Shown here in pieces: positions 33,107 to 41,582 of a DNA stretch of 64,000 bases (positions within the stretch are counted from its first letter, which is position 1; every line of letters starts with the position of its first letter). The stretch covers positions 1-64,000 of the forward strand of contig WGMT01000047.1 in the NCBI GenBank assembly GCA_016124945.1, written 5' to 3'. Both the position numbers and the translations under genes were made by a program. The notes below the pieces were generated by a model. It saw only the letters and a list, made by a program, of their open reading frames with translations. It was not told the DNA's origin and searched no databases. The stretch is from a bacterium (GTDB lineage: Bacteria; Chloroflexota; Anaerolineae; Caldilineales; Caldilineaceae).

Positions 33107-34963
33107 CTACTGTTCAACCGCTACGATAACTCCGCTCAATCCGCTCAAACACAACGAAGATACGGCTTCTGCCCTGTCATTTAGGTTGGTGGCAAGCAAG
33201 ATGCGGCACTGTCGCGTCGTGTTGAATGTAATCTCCTGCGTCGTCTCCCCCAAATTGAAGAGGACTTGCAGCGTGCGTCCTTCTGCGCTGAGTTCGTAGG
33301 CGAACAGTGCACGCGCCGGATCCACAAAAGAGAGTTGCCAGCTCCCTGTGCGCAGGGCCGCCTGCTCCTGGCGCAAGGAGATCAGCGCTTTGTGGAAGTT
33401 GAGCAGATCGAGGTTCCACGCCGACGGATCCCACGGCATGTCGCCGCGGATCTCGTGATCGCCGCCGTAGCCGCCGGCGTCTTTGTCTTGCCTCTGCGAA
33501 AGGCCAATCTCGGTGCCGTAGTAGAGCGAAGGCGGATGGGGCAACGTGAACAGACAGAGCACGCCCAACTTCAGTCGGCGCACATCACCACCGGCCACGA
33601 AGAGGAAGCGGTTCATGTCGTGGTTGTCGATAAAGGTGACGCGGCCAGGTCCTGCCTGCATGAAGCGGGTGTAGGCGTCCAGCGCACCGGCCACTTCGGC
33701 CACGGTCCACTCGCCGCGGCCAAAGCCCAGGCGGGCAATCTGCGCAAATGGGAAATCGAGGATACCCTGCAACTGCCCCCGGTAGTTGCGCAACATCTGC
33801 GGCGTGTCGGTGGCTTCACCAAAGATGGCGGCGTCGGGCTTGACGGCGGAGATGGCGCTGCTGAAGGCCACCCAGAAATCACTGCCGTGACCGATGGAAT
33901 GGTCCAGCCGCAAGCCGTCGAAGCCCACCTCACACAGCCAGAAGAGGGCGCTGTCGACGAGGAAACGGCGCAGCCCTTCGTCGTTGCCGTTGAACGAGAC
34001 CAACGAAGGCACCACACCGAGGAAAGATCGATACTTGTGCGGCCATTCATCAAAGACAAACCAGTTGCGGCTGGGCGCGTCAGCGTCTTGTTGGGCGGCG
34101 ATGAACTGGGGCATCTTCCACGAGCCATGGCTGGGCACAAAGTCGAGGATCAGGCGCATGCCGCGGTCATGGGCGGCCTGTACCAGTGCGCGCATCTCCT
34201 CAAACGTGCCCAGATCCGGATCGATGCCGAAGAAGTCGATCTGATCATAGCGGTGATAACTTTCTGACGGCCCAAGCGGCGAAAGCCAGAGGCAGTTGAC
34301 GCCCAATTCCGCCAGATAGGGCAGCGCCGCCAGGACGCCACGCAGCGTGCCGCCGTGTTTCTCCAACGGCCCGCGACCGGGCGGGAAAGCACCGTCCGCC
34401 GTGCCAGGGTGGAATCGATCCAGCACGATTTGGTAGATCACAGCGTCGTCCATCCATGTCGGCAGCAATACGGGCGCTTCTTCCACACGATAGGCAAAGG
34501 TGGTCAGCCCGTCCTCGGCGTGCTGATACCAGAAACCGCTGCCGTCGCAGGCAAATCGATTCGGCGCGGCGCTGTCTGCTGTGGCGTACCCTGCTATTTT
34601 GTAGCGGACGACCACACCGGCGGGCTGGGGGGGTAGCGTCCCCTGCCAGTGGTTGATGTAGCCAGTGTCGACATTCCATTCCACGTCGGCCAGGGCGAGC
34701 GGCGTGCGTGGCGAGGCGGCGTCGGGCAGGCTGCCGTCGGTGGTGTACCAGATTTCGGCGCGCATCAGCGTCACTGCTGCGCCGCTGGTGGCTGTCACCG
34801 TCACCGCCTGGCCGGGGCGGGGATCAGACGGAGCCAATTGATTGTCGTGGCGGAACTGTGTCGAGCGGCGGCGGCTGCGCTCCTGAAGCATGGAGAGCGG
34901 CAGGTCACCCGGCGCCGAAGCAATACCCGAAACGTGATCATTGGATTGGATGGGGGCGGTCAT
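33107..34963 (-). CDS. GH13 alpha-amylase family glycosidase
   Basis: A 618-residue glycosidase. An N-terminal beta-sandwich (about 40-165) resembles a CBM48/starch-binding module. The catalytic barrel has region I LILDFVPSH (about 271), region II GFDGLRLDHS with the nucleophile Asp (about 352), region III FGEAT with the acid Glu (about 381) and region IV FIDNHDMNR (about 446). A C-terminal beta domain is present. No signal peptide, so it acts in the cytoplasm, perhaps on maltodextrin. It lies 3 nt after the marR gene and is probably regulated by it. Confidence 0.92.
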   Translation of the reverse strand: MTAPIQSNDHVSGIASAPGDLPLSMLQERSRRRSTQFRHDNQLAPSDPRPGQAVTVTATSGAAVTLMRAEIWYTTDGSLPDAASPRTPLALADVEWNVDTGYINHWQGTLPPQPAGVVVRYKIAGYATADSAAPNRFACDGSGFWYQHAEDGLTTFAYRVEEAPVLLPTWMDDAVIYQIVLDRFHPGTADGAFPPGRGPLEKHGGTLRGVLAALPYLAELGVNCLWLSPLGPSESYHRYDQIDFFGIDPDLGTFEEMRALVQAAHDRGMRLILDFVPSHGSWKMPQFIAAQQDADAPSRNWFVFDEWPHKYRSFLGVVPSLVSFNGNDEGLRRFLVDSALFWLCEVGFDGLRLDHSIGHGSDFWVAFSSAISAVKPDAAIFGEATDTPQMLRNYRGQLQGILDFPFAQIARLGFGRGEWTVAEVAGALDAYTRFMQAGPGRVTFIDNHDMNRFLFVAGGDVRRLKLGVLCLFTLPHPPSLYYGTEIGLSQRQDKDAGGYGGDHEIRGDMPWDPSAWNLDLLNFHKALISLRQEQAALRTGSWQLSFVDPARALFAYELSAEGRTLQVLFNLGETTQEITFNTTRQCRILLATNLNDRAEAVSSLCLSGLSGVIVAVEQ

Positions 34964-34966
34964 AAT

Positions 34967-35398
34967 TTACTCCTCAAGGATGGATTGGGCCTGCCAACGC
35001 ACCTGCGCCAGCAACTCACCAAAAATCGGTTGTTGTTCCTCGCTCAGCACGCCAAAGACCTGCTGCAAGTAGCGATCGTGTGCCTCGACGGCCTGGGTGC
35101 GCAGTTCGGCACCGGCAGGGGTTAGATAGACCTGCATAGCGCGGCGGTCGTCTTCATCGCGGCGTCGTTGCGCCAGCCCGCGCGCTTCCAGTTGATCGAC
35201 CATGCGCGTCATCTTGCTGTTGTCGCTCAAGAGGCGATCCACGAGCACGCCCATGCGCTGTCCTTGCGCGGTGGAGAGGAGACGGAGCAGATCGTAGTGG
35301 GCCACGCTCAGATCGAACGCCTGCAAAGTGTGACTTCCGCCTACCTCAAGGTAGACGAGCGTTTCGCGCAGTGTGTTGTAGAGTGCTGGTGTTTGCAT
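34967..35398 (-). CDS. MarR-family transcriptional regulator
   Basis: A 143-residue winged-helix regulator: VAHYDLLRLLSTAQGQRMGVLVDRLLSDNSKMTRMVDQLEARG contains the recognition helix, and RRDEDDRRAMQVYLTPAG is the wing. The ATG at 35398 follows GGTGG. A GTG three codons earlier is also possible. It probably represses the marR-GH13-alkD operon through the palindrome at 35425-35443. Confidence 0.92.
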   Translation of the reverse strand: MQTPALYNTLRETLVYLEVGGSHTLQAFDLSVAHYDLLRLLSTAQGQRMGVLVDRLLSDNSKMTRMVDQLEARGLAQRRRDEDDRRAMQVYLTPAGAELRTQAVEAHDRYLQQVFGVLSEEQQPIFGELLAQVRWQAQSILEE

Positions 35399-35424
35399 GC
35401 TTTCCACCGGAGAGATATATTATT

Positions 35425-35443
35425 ATTTGATATATTATCAAAT
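35425..35443. promoter_or_regulatory. MarR operator palindrome
   Basis: ATTTGATA-TAT-TATCAAAT, 8-bp arms with a 3-bp centre in an AT-rich stretch, lies 27 bp upstream of marR. This is the size and form of MarR operators. Confidence 0.65.
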
Positions 35444-35477
35444 GGTAATATATGTGTAGGCGTATGTCAATTAGAAA

Positions 35478-35534
35478 TGAATCCGGTAATCACGCTCGCC
35501 CGAATTCATTTGGCGGGCGTGATTACCGGATTCA
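35478..35534. repeat. Hairpin with 23-bp arms
   Basis: Arms 35478-35500 and 35512-35534 (tgaatccggtaatcacg and its complement) pair with one mismatch. It is an intergenic repeat between tspO and marR. A partial relative (cgaattcattcggcgggc) lies near 63425. Confidence 0.85.
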
Positions 35535-35606
35535 TCGCAAAATGTTCAATTAACCGCAGTACTTTGGCTTCGAGACCGTTTCCTCGTCACAGCGGGTACA
35601 ACAGAA

Positions 35607-36266
35607 TCACTCCTTGTTCTTGCGCGGCTTGACCCATTTGGGGTCCGGCTGAACCAGCGCATCGGTGCCGTAGAAGTCGTCTTTGTTCCACAGGGCCACC
35701 ACCGTCCCCGCGAACGAGGCAAACGAGAGCCACGGCAGCAAAAGGATCTGCGAGCGGATCACCTTCTCGTCGCGTATCCGGGTGACGGAGACCACCGTTG
35801 AGGCAATGGTGAGGATCAGCGCCAGGATCGTGTTCGATGCACCGTTGATAGGAGACCGCAGCCCAAAGAAAATCGAGATGAAAGCGGTGTACGTCGACCA
35901 GATCGCGCCCTGCAACCAGAGGAACGCGCCGCGCCCTGGCAGACTTTTGGGCTGATTGGCCACGTACAACAAGCTCCAAATGGCAATGGCGTTGTTCACC
36001 AGCCAAACCGGCACAAAGACCCAATCGGGTGGGGCGAAGGTGGGCTGATTGAGGCTGTTGCTGTAATTGAAACTGTCGGCATTGCCGGTTATTGACTCGG
36101 TCAGTTTGGCCTTTCCCCTGCCCACGGCGCGCTCTGTCAGCTTTGAGAGACCAAAAGAAACCACCTGAATGGCGACGTAAAACAGGACACCGTGATACCA
36201 ACGCCACTTGGGCTTTTCAACCGCAGAGGAAGGGGTGGTGGTGTGATCGGGCTGCGTTGTCTGCAT
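35607..36266 (-). CDS. TspO/MBR-like membrane protein
   Basis: A 219-residue protein with about five membrane segments. FAPPDWVFVPVWLVNNAIAIWSL matches the TspO Pro-Trp-x-Phe-x-Pro-x-Trp signature, and LLLPWLSFASFAGTVVALWNKD matches the last helix region. It is longer than typical TspO (about 160) owing to an N-terminal extension with its own hydrophobic helix. TspO proteins bind porphyrins and steroids. A tetrapyrrole link to the distant BchH gene is only a thought. RBS AAGGAA. Confidence 0.75.
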   Translation of the reverse strand: MQTTQPDHTTTPSSAVEKPKWRWYHGVLFYVAIQVVSFGLSKLTERAVGRGKAKLTESITGNADSFNYSNSLNQPTFAPPDWVFVPVWLVNNAIAIWSLLYVANQPKSLPGRGAFLWLQGAIWSTYTAFISIFFGLRSPINGASNTILALILTIASTVVSVTRIRDEKVIRSQILLLPWLSFASFAGTVVALWNKDDFYGTDALVQPDPKWVKPRKNKE

Positions 36267-36522
36267 GGACTTTTTCCTTTTTTGATAGACGGCTCGGTTG
36301 TACAGACCGTTGTGCGCGGCAAAGTGAGTTGTGACGTGAGCAGTCTACACGCACAACAAGTTGTGGTTCAGTTCGTTTGATTACTTGTTTGGGGGAGAGA
36401 AAAATTACTTCCAACCCTGGGGTGTTCAATTTAGGGTCATCGGATCTGCAAATTCAGCCAAAAATCAGCAGACCGGCATCAACGCAGAGGGATCTCCAGT
36501 TCAGGGTATATCAAACTCGGGC

Positions 36523-36560
36523 GCCTGATGTAAGTTTCGGTTCCCCAGAGAACATCAGGC
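36523..36560 (-). terminator. Hairpin at the end of the methyltransferase gene
   Basis: Arms gcctgatgt (36523-36531) and acatcaggc (36552-36560) flank a 20-nt loop and overlap the stop codon. No U-tract, so the function is uncertain. The stretch 36267-36522 holds no gene. A 22-bp scrap of the higA fragment repeat (tgcaaattcagccaaaaatc) sits near 36448. Confidence 0.45.
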
Positions 36561-37193
36561 TTTCTGCGCAAGCACCCAAAGATAGGTGATTTGCTGACCC
36601 TGCTCTGTTTGAAGCTCCATCGCGGTTTCCTGAATAGTCATCCCCTGTTCGCAGATTAACCGCTGCACCGTAGCCGGATCGTAGCTGCTGAAAAACATCG
36701 GCACACCCAACCAGGTGCCAACACTTCCTGCATGTTCCGCTGCCTCGGTTCCTAGCAGCAGATAGCCGCCTGGTCGGAGCCACGTCGCAATACGGCCAAG
36801 AATGGTGGCGTGCTCCTCACGCGGAAGATGTTCAAGGGTGTAAAACGATACCACGGCATCAAATGAGTTTGGCGAAAAGGTTATCGCGCCAAGATCTGCG
36901 TGGAAAAAGGTGCCACTCGGCACATTCTGTCGAGCCTTGATAATTTGTGCCTGAGAGATGTCGACACCCGTTACTTGATGCTGCTCTGCCAGGGTGATAT
37001 CGGCAGGGTCGCCCGATCCACAACCGAGGTCGAGTACCGACGAACCAGGAGGCAGCACCGCAAGCAATTGCTTCAGCCAGCGCATTCGCGGCCACGTCTC
37101 TTCCCGCTCCAAATGTGCGTAGGCATCGGCAACCTGATCATAGCCCTCGGCAACCAGGTGTTTTGGATCGCGCTCGTGTTCTTCGCCAGGCAT
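36555..37193 (-). CDS. SAM-dependent methyltransferase (class I)
   Basis: A 212-residue methyltransferase. The start at 37193 is chosen for its GGAGG site. VLDLGCGSGDPADI is the SAM-binding motif I (about 57), GVDISQAQI motif II, DAVVSFYTLEHLP motif IV and LRPGGYLLLGT motif VI. The N-terminal VAEGYDQVADAYAHLE helix is typical of UbiE/Methyltransf_11 types. The substrate is unknown. It stands alone at the edge of the toxin-antitoxin island. Confidence 0.85.
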   Translation of the reverse strand: MPGEEHERDPKHLVAEGYDQVADAYAHLEREETWPRMRWLKQLLAVLPPGSSVLDLGCGSGDPADITLAEQHQVTGVDISQAQIIKARQNVPSGTFFHADLGAITFSPNSFDAVVSFYTLEHLPREEHATILGRIATWLRPGGYLLLGTEAAEHAGSVGTWLGVPMFFSSYDPATVQRLICEQGMTIQETAMELQTEQGQQITYLWVLAQKA

Positions 37194-37287
37194 GGTAACC
37201 TCCATATCGTGTATCGAGCTTCCGAAAGCGTCATTAAGATCATGATTGCTTGGAAGTTGGTGGTAAAAACGGCTTTTTGCGGTGGCG

Positions 37288-37662
37288 TCACGCGTCAATG
37301 ACATTGCGATCATCAAGGAATTCCACCGGCGGCTGATCAACGCCGTTTTCCCAGAGCAGGGAGAAGAACCAGACGCCGCTTTCGCCGATGGTGAAGCTGG
37401 CCGCCATCCACGGCGGCATCATCTCGGTGACAAATCCGCCTTTGCCGTCCGCCACTTCGACTTCGGCGTCCGACTCGGTGACTTCGGGTTCGTAGGTGAC
37501 TTCCCATCCCCAGGCGCGGCCCCGGTAGGGTTGGGCGTCCGCGTGCAGTCGCATGGCCAGGGCGCGGACTTCGTCCAGGTTGGGGATGAAGAGGGGGACA
37601 TTCACGGCGCGGGAGGGGCCGTTGTCGGTGTGGGTATTGACGGTGACGAGGGTTGGGTTCAT
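37288..37662 (-). CDS. Unrecognised 124-residue protein, island family copy A
   Basis: A 124-residue protein with PNLDEVRALAMRLHADAQPY, GWEVTYEPEVTESDAEVEVADGKGG, SFTIGESGVWFFSLLWENGVD and EFLDDRNVIDA. Close copies occur at 51054-51428 and, as a chimera, at 41884-42321. The start codon overlaps the DUF2442 stop by 4 nt (ATGA), as copy C overlaps a DUF4160 gene. It is acidic with no membrane segment. I do not recognise the family. Its position suggests a third component of DUF4160/DUF2442 cassettes. Confidence 0.75.
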   Translation of the reverse strand: MNPTLVTVNTHTDNGPSRAVNVPLFIPNLDEVRALAMRLHADAQPYRGRAWGWEVTYEPEVTESDAEVEVADGKGGFVTEMMPPWMAASFTIGESGVWFFSLLWENGVDQPPVEFLDDRNVIDA

Positions 37663-37961
37663 GCTTTAGGACGTTGCGACAGCCATTGCTGCAAAGACTT
37701 TTGGCTTTCGTTTGAGGGTTTGCCCAAAATCAACCCTTCCACGCTGATATCTTCATCCAGATCGGGCCAGTGAATGCCAACACCTTTGCCGATTAAACGC
37801 CAGTTGTTGCGTTCCTCTGCTGTACCATGCCAGAGGCGCGGATACCAGGCAAGTGGCACGCTTAGGGTGCGTCCATCTGACAGGTCAACCGTCAGCGCGT
37901 CATCGGTGATAACCATGTTTTGAACTGCCAAGTCTCGAAGATCAAGCACCACAGCGTTCAT
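37659..37961 (-). CDS. DUF2442 protein (intact copy)
   Basis: A 100-residue protein from 37961 (GAGGTTGG site): VDLSDGRTLSVPLAWYPRL, NWRLIGKGVGIHWPDLDEDISVEGLILGKPS, SLQQWL. DUF2442 proteins pair with DUF4160 proteins in presumed toxin-antitoxin modules, and a damaged DUF4160 gene overlaps the start. Its 3' half is the part found as many scattered fragments in this island, though those copies derive from a diverged relative (DLDEDIGVEGLVLG). Confidence 0.88.
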   Translation of the reverse strand: MNAVVLDLRDLAVQNMVITDDALTVDLSDGRTLSVPLAWYPRLWHGTAEERNNWRLIGKGVGIHWPDLDEDISVEGLILGKPSNESQKSLQQWLSQRPKA

Positions 37962-38178
37962 ACCAACCTCGCAATAACTCTTCCAGATTCTCTTCAATCA
38001 CTCGATGAATACGCCGGATCTCACTCCGTGAGAACCCACCGCTACTTTGCATACGTACCGGCTCCAACTAAAACTTGGCCAAATTGTCGTCCCGTTCCAC
38101 ATGGACGTGGCTGGGCTCTTCACAATCAATGGAGTAGATAAAGAATCGATATGGACCAACGCGAAGCAATGTTGGCAT
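37942..38178 (-). pseudogene. DUF4160 gene with in-frame amber stop
   Basis: From ATG at 38178 the frame reads MPTLLRVGPYRFFIYSIDC, EEPSHVHVERDD, NLAKF and then TAG (38068-38070) where the family has Trp (compare AKFWVSPI at 51425-51667). It continues LEPVRMQSS...IRRIHRVIEENLEELLRGWYERC to TGA at 37942. A single base change (TGG to TAG) explains the break. Confidence 0.8.
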
Positions 38179-38370
38179 TGTAACCACCCTTCAGGCTTGT
38201 AATGCGATTATACCATGTTTGCCAGAACAACAGAGTGGATTCTGTTTGAACCTCTGCAACGGTTAAGGAGCACTTGCTGCGCAATATATCTCTTGAGCAA
38301 AGTCATTCACGATGTGAACAATTGTAGTTCAAATCGTGAATGATTTTCAACCTCAACTTTCACCCTTAAC

Positions 38371-38483
38371 CCACCCCGCCAAGGATGCTTCGCTCTCCCG
38401 CGCCCGCGTACTCAGTACCAACCCCTCGACGCCAATATCCTTATCCAGATCGGGCCAGTGGACGCCGCGCCGTTGCCAATCAA
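38371..38483 (-). repeat. DUF2442 3' fragment (D-type)
   Basis: It begins with the shared boundary ccaccccgccaagga and encodes (minus strand) a version of HWPDLDEDIGVEGLVLG. The flanks are unrelated to a full gene. Confidence 0.8.
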
Positions 38484-38492
38484 ATCATGCAT

Positions 38493-38795
38493 TTATGCGG
38501 CCATGACTGCCACTTCACGTTCGATGCGGTCGCCGATCTCTTCGGTGGCGACGTCGAGATCGTAGTCCATTTGCAAGCCCAGCCAGAATTCCGCGGACAT
38601 GCCGAAATAGCGCGCCAGGCGCAGCGCCGTGTCCGCGGTGACACGCCGTTTGCCGTGGACGATCTCGTTGATCCGCCGCGCCGGGACACGAATCGCCAGC
38701 GCCACTTGGTTCTGGCTCAGCCCCATTGGCTTGAGGAACTCTTCGAGCAGCACTTCGCCGGGGTGGATTGGTTGGAGTCTGTCACTTGTGTTCAT
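38493..38795 (-). CDS. higA: HigA-family antitoxin (XRE helix-turn-helix)
   Basis: A 100-residue antitoxin: IHPGEVLLEEFLKPMGLSQNQVALAIRVPARRINEIVHGKRRVTADTALRL contains the HTH, and YFGMSAEFWLGLQMDYDL is the family tail. It lies 3 nt after the HigB-type toxin gene, toxin first as usual for higBA. It is expected to neutralise HigB and repress the operon. It is more diverged than the HigA copies at 46278 and 50708. Confidence 0.92.
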   Translation of the reverse strand: MNTSDRLQPIHPGEVLLEEFLKPMGLSQNQVALAIRVPARRINEIVHGKRRVTADTALRLARYFGMSAEFWLGLQMDYDLDVATEEIGDRIEREVAVMAA

Positions 38796-38798
38796 GGT

Positions 38799-39086
38799 TT
38801 ACCCTCGATGGTAGTCAACAATTTCCACGTTACACGCTTCGCCATCATCCCATTCGAAGCAGATGCGCCATTGATTGTTGATCCGAATGCTGTACTGACC
38901 AGCGCGGTCGCCTGACAGTCTTTCTAAATGATTCGCCGGCGGCACAAGTAAATCTTGCAAGGACTTTGCGCGGTGAAGCATACGCAGCTTCCGCAATGCC
39001 ACCTGTTGAATGTTGGGCGGCAACCGGCGTGAACGTTCAAGCCCAAAGATTTTCTCTGCTTCTCGATCTTTGAAATTCCGGATCAC
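38799..39086 (-). CDS. higB: HigB/RelE-type toxin
   Basis: A 95-residue protein starting with GTG at 39086: MIRNFKDREAEKIF, NIQQVALRKLRMLHRA, LEALSGDR-like LERLSGDRAGQYSIRINNQWRICFEW and VEIVDYH. This is the plasmid maintenance killer (HigB) fold, a ribosome-dependent mRNA endonuclease. Intact and paired with higA. Confidence 0.92.
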   Translation of the reverse strand: MIRNFKDREAEKIFGLERSRRLPPNIQQVALRKLRMLHRAKSLQDLLVPPANHLERLSGDRAGQYSIRINNQWRICFEWDDGEACNVEIVDYHRG

Positions 39087-39134
39087 AAATGGATTTTATA
39101 ACGTGTCACGTTAAACGTCAATGGGGTGGATTCT

Positions 39135-39330
39135 GCGGATTCTTGCCTGCCGCCTCCGCCTGCTGCGCAAAGTAGACATCCCAACGCATCTGCAAATTCA
39201 GCCAAAACTCAGGGGACGTGCCAAAGTACTTCGCCACCCCGCCAAGGACACTCCGCCCTCCCGCGACCGCTTGCCAAGGACCAACCCCTCGACGCCGATA
39301 TCCTCATCCAGCTCAGGCCAGTGGACGCTA
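39135..39330 (-). repeat. higA 3' fragment joined to DUF2442 3' fragment (H-D)
   Basis: 39135-39233 encodes the HigA tail (YFGTSPEFWLNLQMRWDV). 39234-39330 is the DUF2442 segment. No start codon or full gene. The rest of 39087-39415 is promoter-like leader for the DUF433 gene. Confidence 0.8.
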
Positions 39331-39415
39331 ATTCAGAAAGTTTCGTGCTACAATAGGTCACGAAATCAACCTGTGAAACAGGCTGTGATTGTTGCTCTTT
39401 TACCGGGAGAGAGAG

Positions 39416-39652
39416 ATGGACACATTTGACCGCATCACCTTTGACCCAGCCGTCATGGGCGGACGCGCTTGCATTCGGGGGATGCGCATCACGGTTGCGT
39501 TGGTGCTGAACCTGGTTGCCAACGGGCAGTCGCCAGATGAGATCATCGCCGACTACCCCTATCTTGAAGTGGAAGACATTCAGCAAGCGCTTCAGTACGC
39601 AGCCTGGCTGGCGGATGAAAGCGTCCACCCCATCCCCTCACTTGCCGCATGA
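39416..39652 (+). CDS. DUF433 antitoxin-like protein
   Basis: A 78-residue protein from 39416 (GGGAGAGAG site): RITFDPAVMGGRACIRGMRITV and LVANGQSPDEIIADYPYLEVEDIQQALQYAAWLA are the DUF433 (VapB-like) signature. It overlaps the DUF5615 toxin gene by 4 nt. One of the few plus-strand modules in the island. Confidence 0.9.
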   Translation: MDTFDRITFDPAVMGGRACIRGMRITVALVLNLVANGQSPDEIIADYPYLEVEDIQQALQYAAWLADESVHPIPSLAA

Positions 39653-40017
39653 AATTCCTGGCCGATATGGGTATCTCTCCTGGTGCTGTGCAGCACTTGC
39701 GTCAACAGGGATATGACGCCGTGCATCTCATCGAACAAAACTTGGGACGACTGCCCGATGATGCGATTCTGGAGAAGGCGCGTCTAGAAGCGCGCATTGT
39801 CTTCACCCACGACCTGGACTTTGCCGATTTGATGGCCGCAAGTCGCGCCGAATTGCCCAGTGTTGTGATCTTTCGCCTCTCAAATATGACGGCAGGCAAC
39901 GTTAACCGCTATCTGGATCTACTTGTTCAGAACCACGCTGAATCCGTAGAGCGTGGGGCAATTGTTAGTGTGACGGAAAAGCGTATCCGCATCCGTACAC
40001 TCCCCATCAACCGCTAA
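39649..40017 (+). CDS. DUF5615 PIN-like toxin
   Basis: A 122-residue PIN-like nuclease: MKFLADMGISPGAVQHLRQQGYDAVHL, acidic residues in FLAD, DDAI and THDLDFADLM, and a tail RIRTLPI. DUF5615 proteins pair with DUF433 partners, as here. Predicted metal-dependent RNase of a type II module. Gene intact. Confidence 0.9.
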   Translation: MKFLADMGISPGAVQHLRQQGYDAVHLIEQNLGRLPDDAILEKARLEARIVFTHDLDFADLMAASRAELPSVVIFRLSNMTAGNVNRYLDLLVQNHAESVERGAIVSVTEKRIRIRTLPINR

Positions 40018-40057
40018 TTGCTCCTCAACGACTTCAAAATTGTCCACGACTTTTTAA

Positions 40058-40250
40058 CCACCCCGCCAAGGACACTCCGCTCTCCCGCGATCGCCTGCCC
40101 AAGGACCAATCCCGCGACGCCAATATCCTCATCTATATCGGGCCGGTGTACGCCGACGCCGTTGACAATCAGTTGCCAATTAGCGCGTTCGTCCTCTGTG
40201 TCAGGATGCAGCCGTGGGTGCCAGGACAGCGGCGCGCTCACTTAGCCGCC
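40058..40250 (-). repeat. DUF2442 3' fragment (D-type), long copy
   Basis: It starts at ccaccccgccaagg and reaches into the middle of the family (LSAPLSWHPRLHP, ANWQLIVNGVGVHRPD). It has many changes and no start. It is followed by the hairpin 40278-40326. Confidence 0.8.
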
Positions 40251-40277
40251 ATGCCATCTACCAACAATCGCGGAGAG

Positions 40278-40326
40278 AGCACGCCCACGCACAGATTTAT
40301 GATTCGGACCCGATCGTGGGCGTGCT
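40278..40326. terminator. Hairpin agcacgcccacg/cgtgggcgtgct
   Basis: 12-bp arms (40278-40289, 40315-40326) pair perfectly. One arm sequence (gcggagagagcacgc) recurs after other D copies, and its complement precedes H copies. It is probably an ancestral terminator between the two genes. Confidence 0.6.
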
Positions 40327-40457
40327 TCTGTTTTGAATAGAATATGGGATGGGATCAGTGTAGCACGATGGTCAAGGTTGGAATCCAGCGTGATCAAACG
40401 GCGGTTAGCTTGCGCTCGCATCTATCAAAGCCAGCCAACGGTCGGGTTAGGCGACCG

Positions 40458-40850
40458 CTACTTTTTATCTACTGCTACGGGCGCTTCATTCAGGACTTCC
40501 CCTTGATCAACGGCTTCCTGCAGCCGCTGCACTTCATCAATGAGGCCCATAAAGCGGAGACCAAAGGGAGTCAGAAGATATTCCACCTCGACCGGAGGCT
40601 TTTCACCAAAGACAGTACGCTGCAGGATGCCGAAGCGGATCATCTTGCGCAGCCGCTCGTTCATCACCTTCGAAGACAGTCCAGGGCAGGCCCGAAGAAA
40701 CGCGCTTGGCCGCCTGTACCCTTCGGCGCACAACTGGAGTAGCCGAACCGACCATTTGCAGCCGATCATGCTCTCGACCATGGATGCGACAGGGATGCTA
40801 CTGCCATCCCTGCTTGCGCTTTCATGAATTGAGGATTCATTCTGAACCAT
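40458..40850 (-). CDS. HxlR-family transcriptional regulator
   Basis: A 130-residue winged-helix protein: MIGCKWSVRLLQLCAEGYRRPSAFLRACPGLSSKVMNERLRKMIRFGILQRTVF and VEVEYLLTPFGLRFMGLIDEVQ are HxlR signatures. RBS AAGGTGG. The two Cys near the HTH could sense redox or electrophiles. It is divergent from the protoglobin operon, which it probably controls. Confidence 0.9.
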   Translation of the reverse strand: MVQNESSIHESASRDGSSIPVASMVESMIGCKWSVRLLQLCAEGYRRPSAFLRACPGLSSKVMNERLRKMIRFGILQRTVFGEKPPVEVEYLLTPFGLRFMGLIDEVQRLQEAVDQGEVLNEAPVAVDKK

Positions 40851-40899
40851 TTCGTAACCACCTTACCGAAAAGTGCCTTCTTTACAAGATCTTGCGCGC

Positions 40900-40941
40900 C
40901 TCGTATCTTGTGTCTCGTATCTTGTGTCTCGTATCTTGTGT
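40900..40941. repeat. Three exact 14-bp tandem repeats in the hxlR-protoglobin gap
   Basis: ctcgtatcttgtgt is repeated three times without spacer, 45 bp before the protoglobin start. It may be an operator array or slippage expansion. Confidence 0.9.
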
Positions 40942-40985
40942 AATGATAAGCGCCTTCAACAATACCATGCAAAAGGAGACTCTCT

Positions 40986-41582
40986 GTGCAAGAAACAACA
41001 AACATTCCCGGATATACCTATGGAACTGACCAGGTTTCGCGTTCTCCTGTCACGCTTGCCGATTTCGAGCTGATGAAGAAGAGCGTTCTGTTTGGCGACG
41101 CAGACGTCAGGTACTTGCGCCTCTCGCAGGATGTGCTGAAGGACCAAGTCGAAGCGATCCTTGATGTCTGGTACGGATTCGTCGGTTCGAATCCACATCT
41201 GCTCGCGTCGTTCACGAGCATAAGCGACGGCAAGCCGCTTGATGACTACCTGGGTGCAGTCCGGAAGCGTTTCGGACTGTGGATTCTCGACACCGCCCAG
41301 GCCGAGTACGATCAGAAGTGGCTCGACTATCAGCACGAAATTGGCCTCCGACACCACCGAACGAAGAAGAACCGCACGGATGGCGCAGATTCGACAGACC
41401 TCGTACCGTTCCGCAACCTTTTTGCCCTCGTGTTCCCGGTGACCTTCACGCTGAGACCCTTCCTCGCCAAGAAGGGCCAATCGGCCGAGGAAGTTGAGAA
41501 AATGTACGCCGCGTGGGTCAAGTCGTGTCTCTTGCAGGTAACGCTGTGGAGCCACCCGTACGTCAAAGACGGAGATTTCTGA
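40986..41582 (+). CDS. Protoglobin
   Basis: A 198-residue single-domain globin of the globin-coupled-sensor superfamily, starting with GTG behind AGGAGAC. IPGYTYGTDQVSRSPVTL, YLRLSQDVLKDQVEAILDVWYGFVGSNPHLL, RFGLWILDTAQ, WLDYQHEIGLRHH (proximal His region) and YAAWVKSCLLQVTLWSHPYV match protoglobins closely. These bind heme and O2/NO/CO, with no output domain here. It is followed with 1-nt overlap by a truncated redoxin gene, so the operon probably served gas or oxidative stress defence. Confidence 0.93.
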   Translation: MQETTNIPGYTYGTDQVSRSPVTLADFELMKKSVLFGDADVRYLRLSQDVLKDQVEAILDVWYGFVGSNPHLLASFTSISDGKPLDDYLGAVRKRFGLWILDTAQAEYDQKWLDYQHEIGLRHHRTKKNRTDGADSTDLVPFRNLFALVFPVTFTLRPFLAKKGQSAEEVEKMYAAWVKSCLLQVTLWSHPYVKDGDF

